NCBI RefSeq assembly: GCF_000189635.1
Contig: NW_002476174.1
Location: 62,001 to 126,000 of the forward strand
Source of the DNA: Tetrahymena thermophila SB210
Lineage: Eukaryota > Ciliophora > Oligohymenophorea > Hymenostomatida > Tetrahymenidae
Direction of reading: 5' to 3'
DNA length: 64,000 nt
Shown one piece after another: positions 11,631-25,771 of this stretch. How positions within the stretch are numbered: the stretch's first letter is position 1; every line of letters starts with the position of its first letter. A program made the position numbers and the translations under genes. Below the pieces are notes generated by a model. That model ran no database searches. It was not told the origin of the DNA and saw only the letters and a program-made list of their open reading frames with translations.

Positions 11631-14600
11631 ATGATTAAAAAAATTGTGTTACTTTTACTTCTACTATACTTCTGTATGGCTTAGCAGTAGCAGCAATAAT
11701 ATGATTTTATTTATTAGTAAAATCAAATGTCTTCTTAGCTGTTCAAAAATTCCTAACTGAACATTCTCTAGATGAAATCAAGCTCACTCTACACTGTTGT
11801 TGCAGCAGGATAATCTGGTTTGTGGTGGATAAATAATACTTCTACTTAATTAATAGAATCAGCTACTGTGAGCCTTAAAAATTAAGATTAGGTAAGCGCT
11901 CTTGCTATTACAGCTGATGGAAATTATCTGCTAAATAATTACTAAAACAAGCTTTCACTCTTTAAGGTCAATCCAAATGATTTTTCTATGACTTTACTGA
12001 GATAGGGATAAAACTCGCTAGCTATCACTGACATATTTTTAACAAGTAATGAAAAAATAGCTATTATTGTTGGTGAAAAAGGTTCTGTAATAGCATATGA
12101 CATTTGGTCTAAAACTCCTAATCAACCACTATTGATTCTAAGCTAATATAACTCCTAAACTAACATATTGGCTTACATAACTCTATCAAGCGATATGTAA
12201 TGGCTTTATATAGCAGACTAATTTTTAGGAGCCACCATCTTGAAACTTACTTATGCAGAAAATTAAGATGGGTCTATAAAAACTTTTAATATGAATTTAG
12301 CAGGCTAAGTTGGTGGTTTATATTTTGTTGCATAAGTATAAGCAACTAACGACAACTAATATCTTTACGCTTTGGATAGATGGTACGGTGTTCAAATTAT
12401 ATCTCTTTCCCCTCTAATTTCTGCTAAACCTTCTTCTTATCCTGTTTAATTAAAGATAACTTAACTTTTTTGGCCATATACTGATATGAATCCTGTTTTT
12501 ATGGGTGCTTTAATATCTTCTGACTCTAATTATCTGATCATCTCCGTGAGATCCTAAGGTCTTATCGCCTTTGATATTAGCAATAGACTTAATCCTACTT
12601 ATTACTATTAGATTAAGATTCCTGGTATCCCTCAATATATAGCTTTTACACCTTTATAATCATAAATATATTACACTGATGGCACATAAATGATAGTATA
12701 TGATAAAGTCTAGTCTAATCTAAATGATGATTTCCCTAACCTATTCAATGGTCACTAATCAAATTTGAAAGTTTTCAGCTAAGCCTACTACTAATGGAGA
12801 TGTTACATAACTCCAGATACACAATGGATGCTTGTACCCGAAACGTATTTTTCGAAATTTTATTATTTAATCTAAATATTTAAATATTTTTCTTCTAAAA
12901 TTTGATTTTTTAAGAGCAAATTATAATAAAATTTTTTTTTTGCATTTCATGTAAATTATAAAAATTCAATTTTATCATACTTAGCAATTTTAACAATAAG
13001 GTATATTCTTTTGATTTTTTATGTTATTTTCTTTTACTAAAAAATTAAAATAATCAAAGAGTAAATGCCATTTTTTTATAAAAATTTGTTATCTATTTAA
13101 TTTAAAATTTTTAATCATAAATGTAAAGATGGTATTATTACTATATAATCAGAACAAAATAGGATCATTTTTATATTTCTAAAAATAAACTTAAATAACG
13201 CAAAAAAAAAAGAATATATGCCCTTCAATTTTCAAAATTCATTATCTATTTTAATTGTTTTGACTTTTAAATAATCTTTATTATTTTATTTTTAATAACA
13301 CAAAAAAAGTGAATAAATTTACTTTACTTTTAAATAATCAATTTTTATTTTTTATCAAGAATATAAAATTAATGTTTGACCTTAATTTTGCTCAAAATTT
13401 TATATCTATTCTTATTATATTTTATTTATTTTAAATCATTAAATAAATAAATACTTAATCAATAACAAATTTATAAGTGTCTTTCTATCTAATTAAATAT
13501 TATACTGTTTTCAGATGAAGGAAAAAAAAGCAACAACTTATATCATTAAATTAAAAATCATTTGCTTTTAATTGAATAATAAATATTAAACATAAATTTT
13601 ACAAAATTTTCATTTTAAATTTTTAATAATTTTTTTTTACTTCTGATTTAAATTTATCTTTAATAAAATAAAGCGGAAATGTTAATATTTTAAGCATCCC
13701 CAATTCTGATCCATATTAAATTACCTTATCAGGAGTAATCAAAAAATCAGGAAAAACTCGTACCTGCAACCTTGAGTTTTCAAGTGATTTTAGATATATG
13801 TATCAACCAGTTAATTATAATATTAACACAATAGACATTTATGATTTGAATACTTTAGCTTCAAATTCATAATCTATGGCAATAACGAGTAGTCTTAATG
13901 TTGCATCACCATAAAGAAATGAGAATATATCCTTTAGCAAAGATCAAAAACTTTTAGTATAAACATTCGCATAAGGAATATAAATTATAGACTCATCAGA
14001 TATTTTAAATCTGAAAATACTGACTACTTGGAATGTACCTCTAGTATTAAACGGGTTTCCTGGTTCTGTGGGTATTAGCCATGATAATAAGTGGGTTATT
14101 ATAGCAATGAGAAATGTTGGTATGTATTTGTTTCTAGACATCACAGATCCTAAAAACCCTGTCTTATAGAATTAAATAACCACAAACGGAGGAGAATAAG
14201 TAGTAATTTCAGGTTTGTATAATTTAGCCTACTTATGCGATGGCTCTAATGGTCTAGCTATTCTTGATATATCATATTTACCTAAAATAAAAATAATTAG
14301 CAGAATTGCTATCGACGGATGGGCAAATTAATGTAATCTATTTTAGAATGAAGATTTCATGCTTATATCTTCAATGGATTATGGAATGATTACTCTAGTG
14401 AATCTATTAGACAAATAAAACCCTGTAGTTTACAGTAAATACTAAGAAAGCACCTAGCAATCTTTTGGTAACTGCTATTTTAAAGATTTATCTTATGGTT
14501 TTTCAATAAGCTAATATGGATTAAGAATTTTCCCTTTGAAATCTCAAATAAAAATCCATTCCTCATTTATAGACATAACAAGTTCAAATTCAAATCCAAA

Positions 14601-17600
14601 AACTGTTGGTAAATCATCTAATTTATTGGTTGGCTAACAAATATAACTATAGTTAATGATGCTTTATGCAGTAGAAGGTTCTCAAATAACAAATGTGTAC
14701 TATTATAGTAATTACTAAATGAATTCTCTCCCCTATTGGATAAACTTTGTAAAGAGCTAAGGATCTATATTAATAAATGTTGATAAATCTTCTATAGATC
14801 CTTCAAATATTTCAGGATCCTTTTTAAATACTCTCATAGTATAAGTTTCTGTTCCTATTACTGCACAAAGCTTTATCTATGATGGATTAACAAATTCTGC
14901 ATAGAGCTAAGCTATCTACAATTATTATTAGTAACTTGGATTTATCGATGGGGATAATTTAGTTACACCTATCTTTAATCCTAACATGCCCATCTCTTTT
15001 AATGTTGTTTAGCTGTCTAACCCTTAGCAAAATTAGCAGCTTTATGACAAAGTTAAATTGACACTTTAAAGAGGTATATATTATAATCCCATTCTCTTTT
15101 ACACTGCACAATCATTAAAGTTTGATTTTATGAACAAGCAGTAAATGATACAAACTTATTCTTCAACAGTTCAAGTTAGCATTACTGTTACTAATCCTAT
15201 TATGGGCATTTTTGTGAACATGCCTTATTCAGGCGTAATTGTTTCAATATCAACTTCACAGAATTAGATAGTATTATAAGGTCCTTTATCTAATCTTAAT
15301 AAAATCCTACAAAATAAAATATTTTTCTCTGAGAAATCACCTCTTCTTAGTCAGGTAACTGATAACGGACAACCTTAAGGATTTATTCTTTATATTGATG
15401 ATGGAATCAACTATAGCCAACAGTATACAATAATGCTACAAGATGCTATTTCTAGTTTCATACATATTAAAAGTGAGGTATAGTTATAACCTAGTTATTT
15501 ATTATAGTAGTAAGTTAATGACAAATATAGCGGAGCTAATGTTCCTGTAATAGATGAAGTATCGCTAGAATTTTTACCTCAAACTTTCTCAGATTAAGAT
15601 GGATTTTAATTAAGTTTTTCAGCTTATTAAAAATAAAGTGATGATACTTTCATTGAATTAAAGAGTGATTATTGGTTTAAATTTTCTAATTATCAACTAA
15701 GATTTTATGGAAATGCTCCTAAAGATCTTTTAAATACTAGTGTTACATTAAAAGTAGTTGCAACTGATGGTTACACTACGGTGTCTGATGTTTTTACTAT
15801 CAATTTAAATTAGTTGCCATTATAGTACGTGCTGAATTTGATTGTATCCATACTAACACCACTGCTCAGTATCTTGGGTATTTATAAGTATCGTTATGTG
15901 ATTGTCAATTTTTTAAACTACAATAATACAATTTACTCTAAAGAGACTGTTAAAACGTAATTTATCATTAAAATTTTTTTTTTTTTAATTTATTTCATTT
16001 TTTAATAAAGTAATTAAGTTTATTATAAAATAATTCCACTGCTTGGAAAAAACCTTTAAAAATCTAAGATGATGGTCTAGCAGTTTATACATCATATTTA
16101 ATAGCAAAAGTTCAACTCAGAATATTAAAATTAATAACAAAATGTTCCAGAAGCAATAAAGGAAAGTAAAATTGTTGAATTGTTATTAAAAGAAAACCCA
16201 ACAAAACATGAAAGATCTAACAAAGAGATGGAAGCTTACATAAATAAGTAAAACAACATGTAAATGACAGACCTGCATAAAAAAATTGTTTAGAAGTTAA
16301 CTAAAGTGTCCATAGATAATAACATAAAATCATAAGTATTTAGTAAAATTTGTAACAAAGATGGCATTGTTGATATGCAAAAGTAAATTTTTTTCAAATA
16401 TTATTTTCTCATAAAATTGGCTTGATACTTCTATTTTTTTCTTTTGAAAAATTAAAATTAACTTATTTATTTAATTTAATATATTTTAAATATCAATTTA
16501 GGGTATTAGAAATAATAGAGAATAATATAATAGAATATAAATTCAATGGAAAAAAAATGAAGATATCAGATGATATACAAGAGCTGAAAGATTCCTCTAG
16601 TATGCTCCATATTTGTGTGTTTTGCTTGTTATCAAGGTTCATTCTAAGCTTGAACTCTGAATTATCCTTCTTCTATGAATATTTGAAATAGTATTCTGTT
16701 GCATTAAAGTTTTATTATCCAAATGACTGGTACAAAAACTATATAACCTTTAATTATGCTCTGAATGAATAAGAATAATAAAATATTGATGACATCAGCC
16801 AAAAGAATATTTTAAGTTTATTTTAATTTAAAGACGATTTCATAAAGCTTGCTCTTGAATCATTAAAGCAATCTCCTTAGTATTCTGAAGTAGAATAAAA
16901 ATTTAAATACAAAAATATCAATCATAATATTTTGAAGCAAGTACTAATTGCTGATGCTTTAGGAATTGATAGTTAACCTATTTTCCGCTATAAAAAATGT
17001 TTAGGAGAATCACTATTAATCGATTTTTCTAATATTTAATCGATAGAGGCATACAAAAAAAGTGGATAAACTAATAGCTGTTGTTAAAGAAAATCTTAGT
17101 TCAACTATACTTAATATGGTTTATTTTCTAATCTAAAGCTTCCATATTGGATGTAGATAATAAACAAATAAGATTTGATTATTCTCTAAGGTAAACCTTC
17201 ATTGGATGATGTAGACAGTCTTCAAATCAGAATTATTGATAACAAAAATTATATTATCAAGAGTTATAATCTTGATATTTTGGTTTAGGACAATATTTAA
17301 GTGACAAAAATCAATTAATTTTAGAAACAAAATAGCAAAGACTTTAATAGTTCTAATAACATACTTACAACGGCTGATAGACCAATAAGGTTGTTAAATT
17401 TTAATCAAAATAAAAGATAAATCAGTTAGTTTGAAAATTATTCACTCAATACTTATATTGGCAGCAATGATGATGAGATTATTGAAAATATGAATTTATG
17501 TTCTGAGGCATCTCCTCAATAGAAAAGCTTATTGAATAAAAATGTCGAAGTAAAAATTAAGATTGATGAAGACCACAATAGTATTTATGCCTCAAAGCGT

Positions 17601-17624
17601 ATCAAGTAAAAATCAGAAATTTGA
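11631..17624 (+). CDS. LVIVD-repeat / cadherin-like type I membrane protein, copy 1
   Basis: Four exons (11631-12844, 13674-15956, 16011-16382, 16502-17624), all joined in phase 2, give 1663 aa. Residues 1-17 are a signal peptide (MIKKIVLLLLLLYFCMA). About residues 70-750 form repeated beta-propeller-like LVIVD motifs such as GIQIIDSSDILNLKIL and GMYLFLDITDPKNPVL. Two dystroglycan-type cadherin-like stretches follow: one with the LPYW word, and one near 1030-1120 with FSDQDGFQLSF, WFKFSNYQLRFYGNAP and the VATDGYT word. A single TM helix lies at about 1123-1146. The cytosolic part holds a short linker with an EF-hand-like NKDGIVDM and a roughly 370-aa tail containing YPNDWYKNY and LPYWMQIINK, shared with the next gene. 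It is probably a cell-surface adhesion or sensing protein; ligand unknown. The first intron is 829 nt, unusually long here. Confidence 0.88.
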
Positions 17625-18947
17625 TATGCATAAATGATTAAATTTTATTTTATATTAATTTATCAGTCATCAAAAATATATTTTTTATTTTTATTGTAAT
17701 TACTATTAGAAAGTAATCTTTTTTAAATATTGATAAATATTAGTTTTTTCATTTTTATTAAAAATGTTTAAATGCTATTCACGAAAAATTATAACTTGAG
17801 TAAGAAATATATATTTAGTAGAATAATAAATAATATTTAAAAATAATAAAAAATAAAAAGAAATATAAAAAATTTTGAAAGTAAGTTTTAAATTGAAAGA
17901 AGAAAAAAAAAATAAATGCAAAATCAAACATTTAATTTTTTTGATAAAGAAATCTAAATTTTTTATTCTAAACATTTAATCTTAAATTAATTTTTTTTTT
18001 TACATGTAAATTTATTATGCTACTAAATATTTTTTTCATATGAGAGAAATTATTATTCTAGAATAGCAAATAAGAAATTATTTTCATCAAAAAAAATGTA
18101 AAAATAAATTATATTTTACTATTTTCATTATAAACCAAATTAAATTTTATCAAATATTCTTAATTAGGTAAATTTATAAAAATTACATTTCCTTTCTTAT
18201 AGATCTTATTGTTAATAAATAAAAAAAATAATTTTTTATTGATTTATAATCATTTTGAAAACTATTTGGAAATTTTTTTTTAATTAATTAATAAAAATGA
18301 TGTTATTTAATCAATAGTTTATTTAAATTTTACAATATATCTCTTTTTTTATAGATAAATTATTTTTTGTTTCTATTATATTTCCTCACCCTATTATAAA
18401 AGAATGGAAATAATGATATATTTTTAAACATAATTATTATTTTTATTTTTATAAAATATCTACTTTATCATATATTAAAGAATAGATATAATCATACAAA
18501 TGCTTTATTGTTACTTTTTAATCATTATCAAAATAAAACAAACAAGTAAATTAATAAATTAAATTTATTTTACAAATTAATTTCAAATATAATTTTAATC
18601 TATTTTCTTACATGTACACTCAGTAAAAACTAAAGGAAATATTACTTCTATTTATTATCATCATATATTTTAAATAAACATACCTATTTATAAATTAATA
18701 TTTTCATAACTTTGATCAAGTCATAAATATTTAATTATTACTGAATTAAAATAGAATATTATTAAAATTATGAGCATTAAGGTTTTTTGTTAATAAATAT
18801 GTTTTAGTTTTTTTTATTTATTAAGTAAATAATTAATAGTCAAGTAGAGCTTTTTAATAAAGCAAATATATTAACATTAAAAAATATCAGCTTAGAGTTG
18901 TTTAAATAAATAAAAACTAACTAATTTATTACAAATATATAAAATTC
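17625..18947. other. Spacer between the tandem LVIVD genes
   Basis: 1.3 kb of very AT-rich sequence with long A and T runs. I see no relic of a third copy and no conserved block shared with the 5' flank of copy 1. Confidence 0.5.
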
Positions 18948-21900
18948 ATGACTTTAATAAAACTAATACTTTTACTTTATAGCTTAGGATTTTATTATGC
19001 CTAATAATAGTAATATAACTTTCTTTATTAGCTTAACTAAAGGTCATATTAACTGCTTAAAAGCAATCAACTTAATATTAATCAATTAAAATCAAGTTAA
19101 AATTACTCTGTTGTAGTTTCTGGACAATCAGGATTATGGTGGATTGATAATACATCTTTAATTTTGATTTCTTAAACATAAACGAGCATAAAAAATGAGC
19201 AATTTATAAGCGCAGTAGCTATTACATCTGATTCTCGTTATATACTAGCTAATTATGAGAGCAAACTGACTCTTTTTTAAGTGAATTTAACAGATTTTAC
19301 TCTCATACAACAAAGATAAGCATCTGATGTCTTATCTATCACAGATATTTTTTTAGCATTTAATGAAAAAATTGCTATTATAACTGGAGAAAAAGGTTCT
19401 GTCATAGCTTATGACATATAATATAAATCTATTGGTGATCAATTGCAAAAACTAAGCTCATACAGTTCTTAAACATCTATCATATCTTTTATATAGCTTT
19501 CCTAATATTTAAAGTGGCTCTTTATAGCAGATTAATTTTTAGGGGTCACAATATTAAATTTAAATTATGTAGAATAAAGTAATGGAAAAGTATAAACTTT
19601 CTAAATGAATAGATGTGCAACTGTAGGAGGATTATACTTTGTTGACTAAGTAGAAGTTACTTTAGATAGTAAATATTTGTTTGCTTTTGACAGATGGTAT
19701 GGCATATAAATTGTAGATTTGACACCTTTAATAGAAGCTGACTCTTCTACTTATCCAATTAAACTTACTATTAGCAAATTATACTGGCCTTACTAAAAAA
19801 TGAATCCTGTTTTTATGGGAGGAAAAATGTCTAGCGATTCCAATTACTTAGCTGTGTATGTGAGATCGTAGGGCTTATCTTTTTTGATATATCAGACAGA
19901 CTTAATCCTTAATATTATTATAAGATTTAAATTTCAGGTATTCCTATTTGGATTGAATTTACACCTTCTTAATCAAACATTTTTTACACTGATGGAAAAT
20001 AAATTCTAATTTTTGATCAAATTAGACCTAATTTAAACGATAACTTTCCTAATTTATTCAATGGTCATTAGTCTGATTTGATCACTTATACAAAAAACTA
20101 TTACTAGTGGCGATGCTACATTTCTCCAGATTAAAAATTTATGTATGCAACTTAATGGTAATTTTTATTTAATAAATTTTAAAAATATCAATATTTTTTG
20201 GTTAATGAATTTAAATAATTAATTATAAAAAAATTTTTATCATAATTTTTAAGGACAAAAATAATACCACTAAATTTAATTAGATTGTAATCAAAAAACC
20301 AATAAATTACAATAATTTTCTAATCAAATATATTTATTTCTAGTTTTAATTATAAATTTTAAAAAATGTATAAAGTGGCTAATTAGACATTCTAAGCATC
20401 TAAAGAAATGATCCATACAATATCAATTTATAAATAAATATTCCTAATGAAGGTAAAACCCGTACTTGCAATCTTCAATTCAGCTCCGATTTTAAATATT
20501 TATATTAACCTGTCAATACTTCAAATAGATCAATTGATATTTATGATCTTAGTTAATTAACTTTAAATACCAAATTACTTTAGTAGGTTTCAAGCTATAA
20601 AAATAATAATCCTTAAAGAAACGAAGATATTCGTTTTAGCTAAGACTAAAAACTATTAGTAATGACATACGCTTAAGGCATATAGATCATAGATTCATCC
20701 GATCTGTTAAATTTAAAATTACTAAGTGAATGGAAAGTACCACTGCAAATGAATGGCTTTCCACGTTCTGTAGGAATTTCTTCAAATAATCAATGGGTTT
20801 TGATTGGAGTGAGAAGTATTGGTATGTATTTAGTATTAAATATAGAAGATCCTAAGAATCCTATTTTGTAAAATTCTTTTTCGACTTAAGGAGGAGAGTA
20901 AGTAGTTATATCAGAAATATATAATATTGCTTATCTATGTGATGGGTCTAGCGGGTTAGCTATTTTAGATGTATCCTCTCTTCCTTAAATTAATATAATA
21001 AGCAGGATTAGTATAGATGGATGGGCAAATCATTGTAATCCAATCTAAAAAGAAAATTATATGCTGATTTCTTCAATGGATTATGGAATGATAACTCTTG
21101 TTAACATTTAAAATAAAACCAACCCTATTGTTTATAGTAAATATGTATAGGATGAATAACAATCGTTTGGAAATTGCTACTTCTCTGATTATTCCTATGG
21201 ATTTTCAGTCAGTTAATTTGGTTTAAGAGCATTTCCAATGACTTCTTAAATTAAGATACACTCCTCTTTTATTGATATAACAGGTAGTGACAGTCCGATA
21301 AGATTAATTCAAAATGAATTACTACAAGTAGGATAAGTCATAGAATTGTAGTTACTAATGCTCTATCCAACAGAAGGATCGCTGATAACAAATGTTTTTT
21401 ATTATGATAATTTTTAAATGAATTAGCTACCTTACTGGATCACATTTGTTAAGAGTATAAATTCTGTTATCATATCTGTTGACAAATCCTCTATCGATTC
21501 ATAAAATATTCAAGGAGTATTCCTTAATACTCTTGTTGTTTAGGTATCTGTGCCTCTTACTTCATAAAGTTTCATATATGAAGGGTTAACTAATGAAAGC
21601 TAAAGTAATGATATTTACAATTATTACTAATAAATAGGGCTTATAGATGGAAATAACTTAATTACTACTGTTTTTAATCCAAATTTGTAAATATCCTTTA
21701 CAGTTGTTTAATTAGCCACCTCAGAACTTAATTAAAAACTTTATAAAAAAGTGAAATTAACGTTTTAAAGAAGTATTTATTACAATCCTATCTTATTCGA
21801 AACTTAGCAGTCTTTAAGTTTTGACTTTAAAAATTAACTTGGAATGATACAAACTTTCTCATCAACAGCTTAACTAACTATTTAGGTAAATAATCCTATA

Positions 21901-24575
21901 ATGGGATTTTTCGTTAACAAAATTTACGATGGTGTAATTTCATCTATATTTGTAGACTCAAGTGGGATTATTTTTTCTGGTTCTATTTAAATTTTAAATA
22001 GAATTTTGTAAAACAAAATATTGTTTTCACAAAACTTTCCTCAAAATAAAATAGCTGTTGATAATGGATAATCTCATCAATTTTTAATTAAATTAGATGA
22101 CGGAATAAATTATGGAATAAAAAAATTAATTTCATTTTCAGATTGCACTTAAAGCTTTATTCAAATTAAGAGTAGAGTGATGCAAAATCCTTCATTAAAG
22201 CTACAAAGCTAAATTAAAAACAAATATTATAATTCTATAATTCCTATTATAGATGAGACTTCAATAGAATTTTCATCTCAAACATTTGAAGAACCAGATG
22301 GTTTTCAGCTCTCTTATCAAGCATATCTATAAGGTAGTGATGGAGAATTTACTATATTAAATAGTGATTATTGGCTGAAATTCTAAAATCAATTTCTTAG
22401 ATTTTACGGAAGTGCACCTTAAACAATGTTCAATTAAGCTGTTACCATTTAGATATAGGCGACAAATGGTATTACAGTATGCTCAGATTAATTCACAATT
22501 TACATCTACTAATTACCTCTTTAATTTATTTTAAATCTTTTAGTGTCTATTCTAACTACGCTTATTAGTATAATTGGAGTTTATTAGTATCATTCAATTG
22601 TTTTTAATTTTTTAAACTTCAAAAATACTTTTTACTCCAAAGAAACTGCCAGGATGTAATTAATTTGCTTTTTCAATGTTTTTCATTACTTTTATTTTAA
22701 TTTATTTTTAATTAAAAAGTAATTAAATATACTTTAAAGTAATTCTATTACTTGGGAATAATGTTTTAAAAGCACAGAAGCTTGTAGATTAAGTTTTAGT
22801 GTAACTCTAAGAAGATTTAAAAAATGAAAGTATCAAAAATATAGAGTTGTAGTAAATAAATGATAATCTAAAGCAAAGTTAAATTGTCAAGCTTATAACT
22901 TTTGACAATTCTGTAAATTAATAACAATAATAATAGCCTCAAGAAAAATAACAAAAGAATTAGTAATTTAAGCCACCAAATAAGAATTTTCTTCAATAGT
23001 AAAAAAAATTAATTCTGAAATTAAATTAATTCTATTAATAAAGCAAGTATGATTCTAATATATAAAGCTTCCTCTGTGATATAGATGGAATAATTGATAT
23101 GGATAAGTAAATAAATTTTTATTACTTTTACTATTTTTTATATAAAGAAGAAATAAATTCATATTAGAATTAAATAATTTTTTATTATTCTTATATATTA
23201 TAAAATTAATGGTAATTAAAAGTATAAACAGAAGTAAATATGGGTACTATTCCATTTTTAAAAAGCATGGTCCCATTAAAATGAATTAGGGTATTAGTGT
23301 TATTATAGTTTAAATAAGCAGATTCTATTTGAAAAATAAATTAAATTTTCTAAATTTAGAATTATTGTAAATTCTAATTAATTAAGACCTAACTTTATCG
23401 AAAAATAATTTTTTTGATATAATTATAAAATTTGCATTTAAAAAATTTAAATTATTTAATTTTTAAAAAAATAAATATGTAGGGTAGTATCTTTCATTAG
23501 AATGTCTAAATTAGAATATAAATTTAAAGGGAAGAAAATAAATATGCTTGATGATTTGAAATATTTAGAAGATAGCTCTAGTATTTTGCACTTATGTGTA
23601 TTTTGTTTATTGTCAAAATATGTTCTATAGCAGTTGCCAGATCAATAGTTTTTCTATGATTACTTGAAATAGTATGCATTATAGTATAATTATTACAGTC
23701 CAAACGACTGGTATAAAAATTTTATAGAGCTCTAGTGTTAACTAAATTAAGAGGAGCATATTAAAATGAGTGATATATGTTAATAAAAATTATTTTAACT
23801 ATATAGCTTTAAAGACTTTTAAATCTAGCAAGCTTTTGAATCTTTAAAAACATCACCTCATTTCAAGATTATATAAAATAAATTCAAATACCAAAATGTT
23901 AAATTAAATATTTTAAAATAAGCTCTAGTATCAGATGCTCTTGGTATGTCTTCATCAGGAAAATTTTCAAAATGTTAAGGTGAATCACTTCTGATTAATA
24001 TTTCTAATATAGGATCTATATAGGCATATACAAAAAGGAGTAAAAAATGTTTATTTGATAAATCCTTTTTTAATTACAAAAAATATGGAATATCATAAAA
24101 TATAAAGCTCCCTTGCTGGATGTCTATAGTAAATAAGCATAATTTTATAATCCTCTAAGGAAAGCCATCCATCGATGACTATGAAGAATTTCAAATTAGA
24201 ATAACTGACACTTAAAATCATATATTAAAAACATTTGATTTAGAAGTTAAACCTTAAGACTTAAATACTAAAAGCTAATAAACTCGTATTATTGATAAAT
24301 TTATTTAAAAAGATGAATGTGAAAGTAAAGTTAACAATACAACATTCTTCCCTTAAGATTAGTTTTATACAGAAAACTTTGTTCAAAGATATCAAAATTA
24401 AACAAAAGAATCTATTTTGTACCAATAAGAAACAGATTCAATATTTTCAAAGATATAAAAAGAGAATCAAAAATAAATTTTTCTTCCAGATGAAGCAAAC
24501 TCTCTAGATCAAATTGATAATACTCATAACACGATTTACTATTCATCTATAAAAAAGTAAAAAACACTTTTTTGA
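18948..24575 (+). CDS. LVIVD-repeat / cadherin-like type I membrane protein, copy 2 (one-base frameshift)
   Basis: Tandem paralogue of the gene at 11631, with the same four-exon plan: 18948-20157, 20376-22655, 22720-23106 and 23483-24575. Introns lie at exactly homologous positions, but their lengths are 218, 64 and 376 nt against 829, 54 and 119. It has a signal peptide (MTLIKLILLLYSLGFYYA), LVIVD repeats, a cadherin-like domain with FEEPDGFQLSY, one TM helix, a Q-rich linker with DIDGIIDMDK, and the conserved tail (SPNDWYKNF, LPCWMSIVNK). In exon 1, alignment with copy 1 shows one base missing at about 19872-19873: copy 1 reads S-Q-G-L-I-A-F and copy 2 loses frame after S-Q. Downstream the other frame stays open and conserved for over 4 kb. 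Without correction the protein would end about 75 codons later. I favour a sequence error or a very recent lesion over an old pseudogene. Confidence 0.75.
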
Positions 24576-25457
24576 ATTTAAAGTTGATTAAGATAAAGAT
24601 ATTTTATTAAATTTTACTGAATGTTCAAATATGTGTTTGTTTGACAAATCTATAAAAACCTTCATTATTAATTTTAAAGTTTTTTTTTCATAATTGTTTT
24701 ATCTTAAATAAAAATAATCCATTTGAATTATTGATGAAATTTTTTAATTTTTTAAATATATCTTGATTGTTAAATAACTAAAAATTACAAAATAAATTTA
24801 TGCTTATCATTAATTTGATAAAAATGTCATAAAGATTTTAATTTTCAAAAGTAAAAAATATAAAAAAATCATTTCAACTAACATAAATTCCTAATATAAA
24901 TTATTTGAATAGAATTAATTTAGTGCAATTAAACCAAAGAGAAATAGATATTAATATGTTTAAAAATACATTTACAAATTAAGCATTAAGTGAAAAGAGA
25001 TTGATATGATTATCTTGCAATTTAAAAAAAAAATTCTAAGAGAAAAATATATTTAGTATAAAAAGCAAATAAGTATATAAAAATTGGAATAAAATTAGAA
25101 ACAAACAGATAGATATTAATATATAAAACACTATTTTAAATACTAGAAGAATTTCTTACTTTTAAGTTTAATCAACCATAACCTTAAAATGCATAAATTG
25201 ATTAAACTAGTAATTTATATTTTAGAAAATTCATATTTGTATTATAAACTTATTATGTTTAATTATTATTATTTATTTTGATATATAAAGTCAAAAGAAA
25301 TTAAATGGATTGTAAAATATAATTCTCACCATCAATTTAAGTTTCGTAGGAAAATTTTAATTCTCTTTTCAAGTAATTGAAAGGAATTTATATTTTAGCA
25401 ATTCTTTTGTGCTAATTTATATACATTCAAAAATGAATTTATAAATTTTATGAATGA
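24576..25457. other. AT-rich spacer
   Basis: 3' flank of the second LVIVD gene and 5' flank of the small gene at 25458. Several open frames exist because TAA and TAG are not stops, but their composition is like intergenic DNA. Nothing is called. Confidence 0.5.
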
Positions 25458-25771
25458 ATGAACGAATCACTTGCAAAAAAAGTTGAACCCAAAAATATGT
25501 AACTTTCCTAGCTATCTTCTCTGCTTATTTAGCCACTCCTTAGAAACTATAAAATTTGCTGTAAATAAATATTCCACTATATAAAATCTATTTTTATAAT
25601 TGATATTATCTATTATTTCACAAAGATTTTGAAGCAGAATTAGTGTGTTTTTCTTTATAAGTCAAGCAAATATTAAGTTATATTAGTAAAATTAGTTGCA
25701 TGAGAGACAGTAGAGAAGTTAATAATTATATTGATTTTATTTTTATATAGAGATTTAGTTAGAATTGGTGA
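25458..25771 (+). CDS. Small two-exon gene, 82 aa, unknown
   Basis: Exon 25458-25560 encodes MNESLAKKVEPKNMQ then LSQLSSLLIQPLLRNYKIC. An intron 25561-25625 (GTAAATAA...CACAAAG) leads to exon 25626-25771, which starts YFEAELVCFSLQVKQILSY and ends at TGA 25769-25771. The first exon is distinctly GC-richer than its flanks and the splice phase fits. The product is a mostly helical small protein with no signal peptide. The last 20 residues, from V-N-N-Y, are AT-rich, and a further intron (GTTAAT...ATATAG) with a later end is possible. I do not recognise it. Confidence 0.45.
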
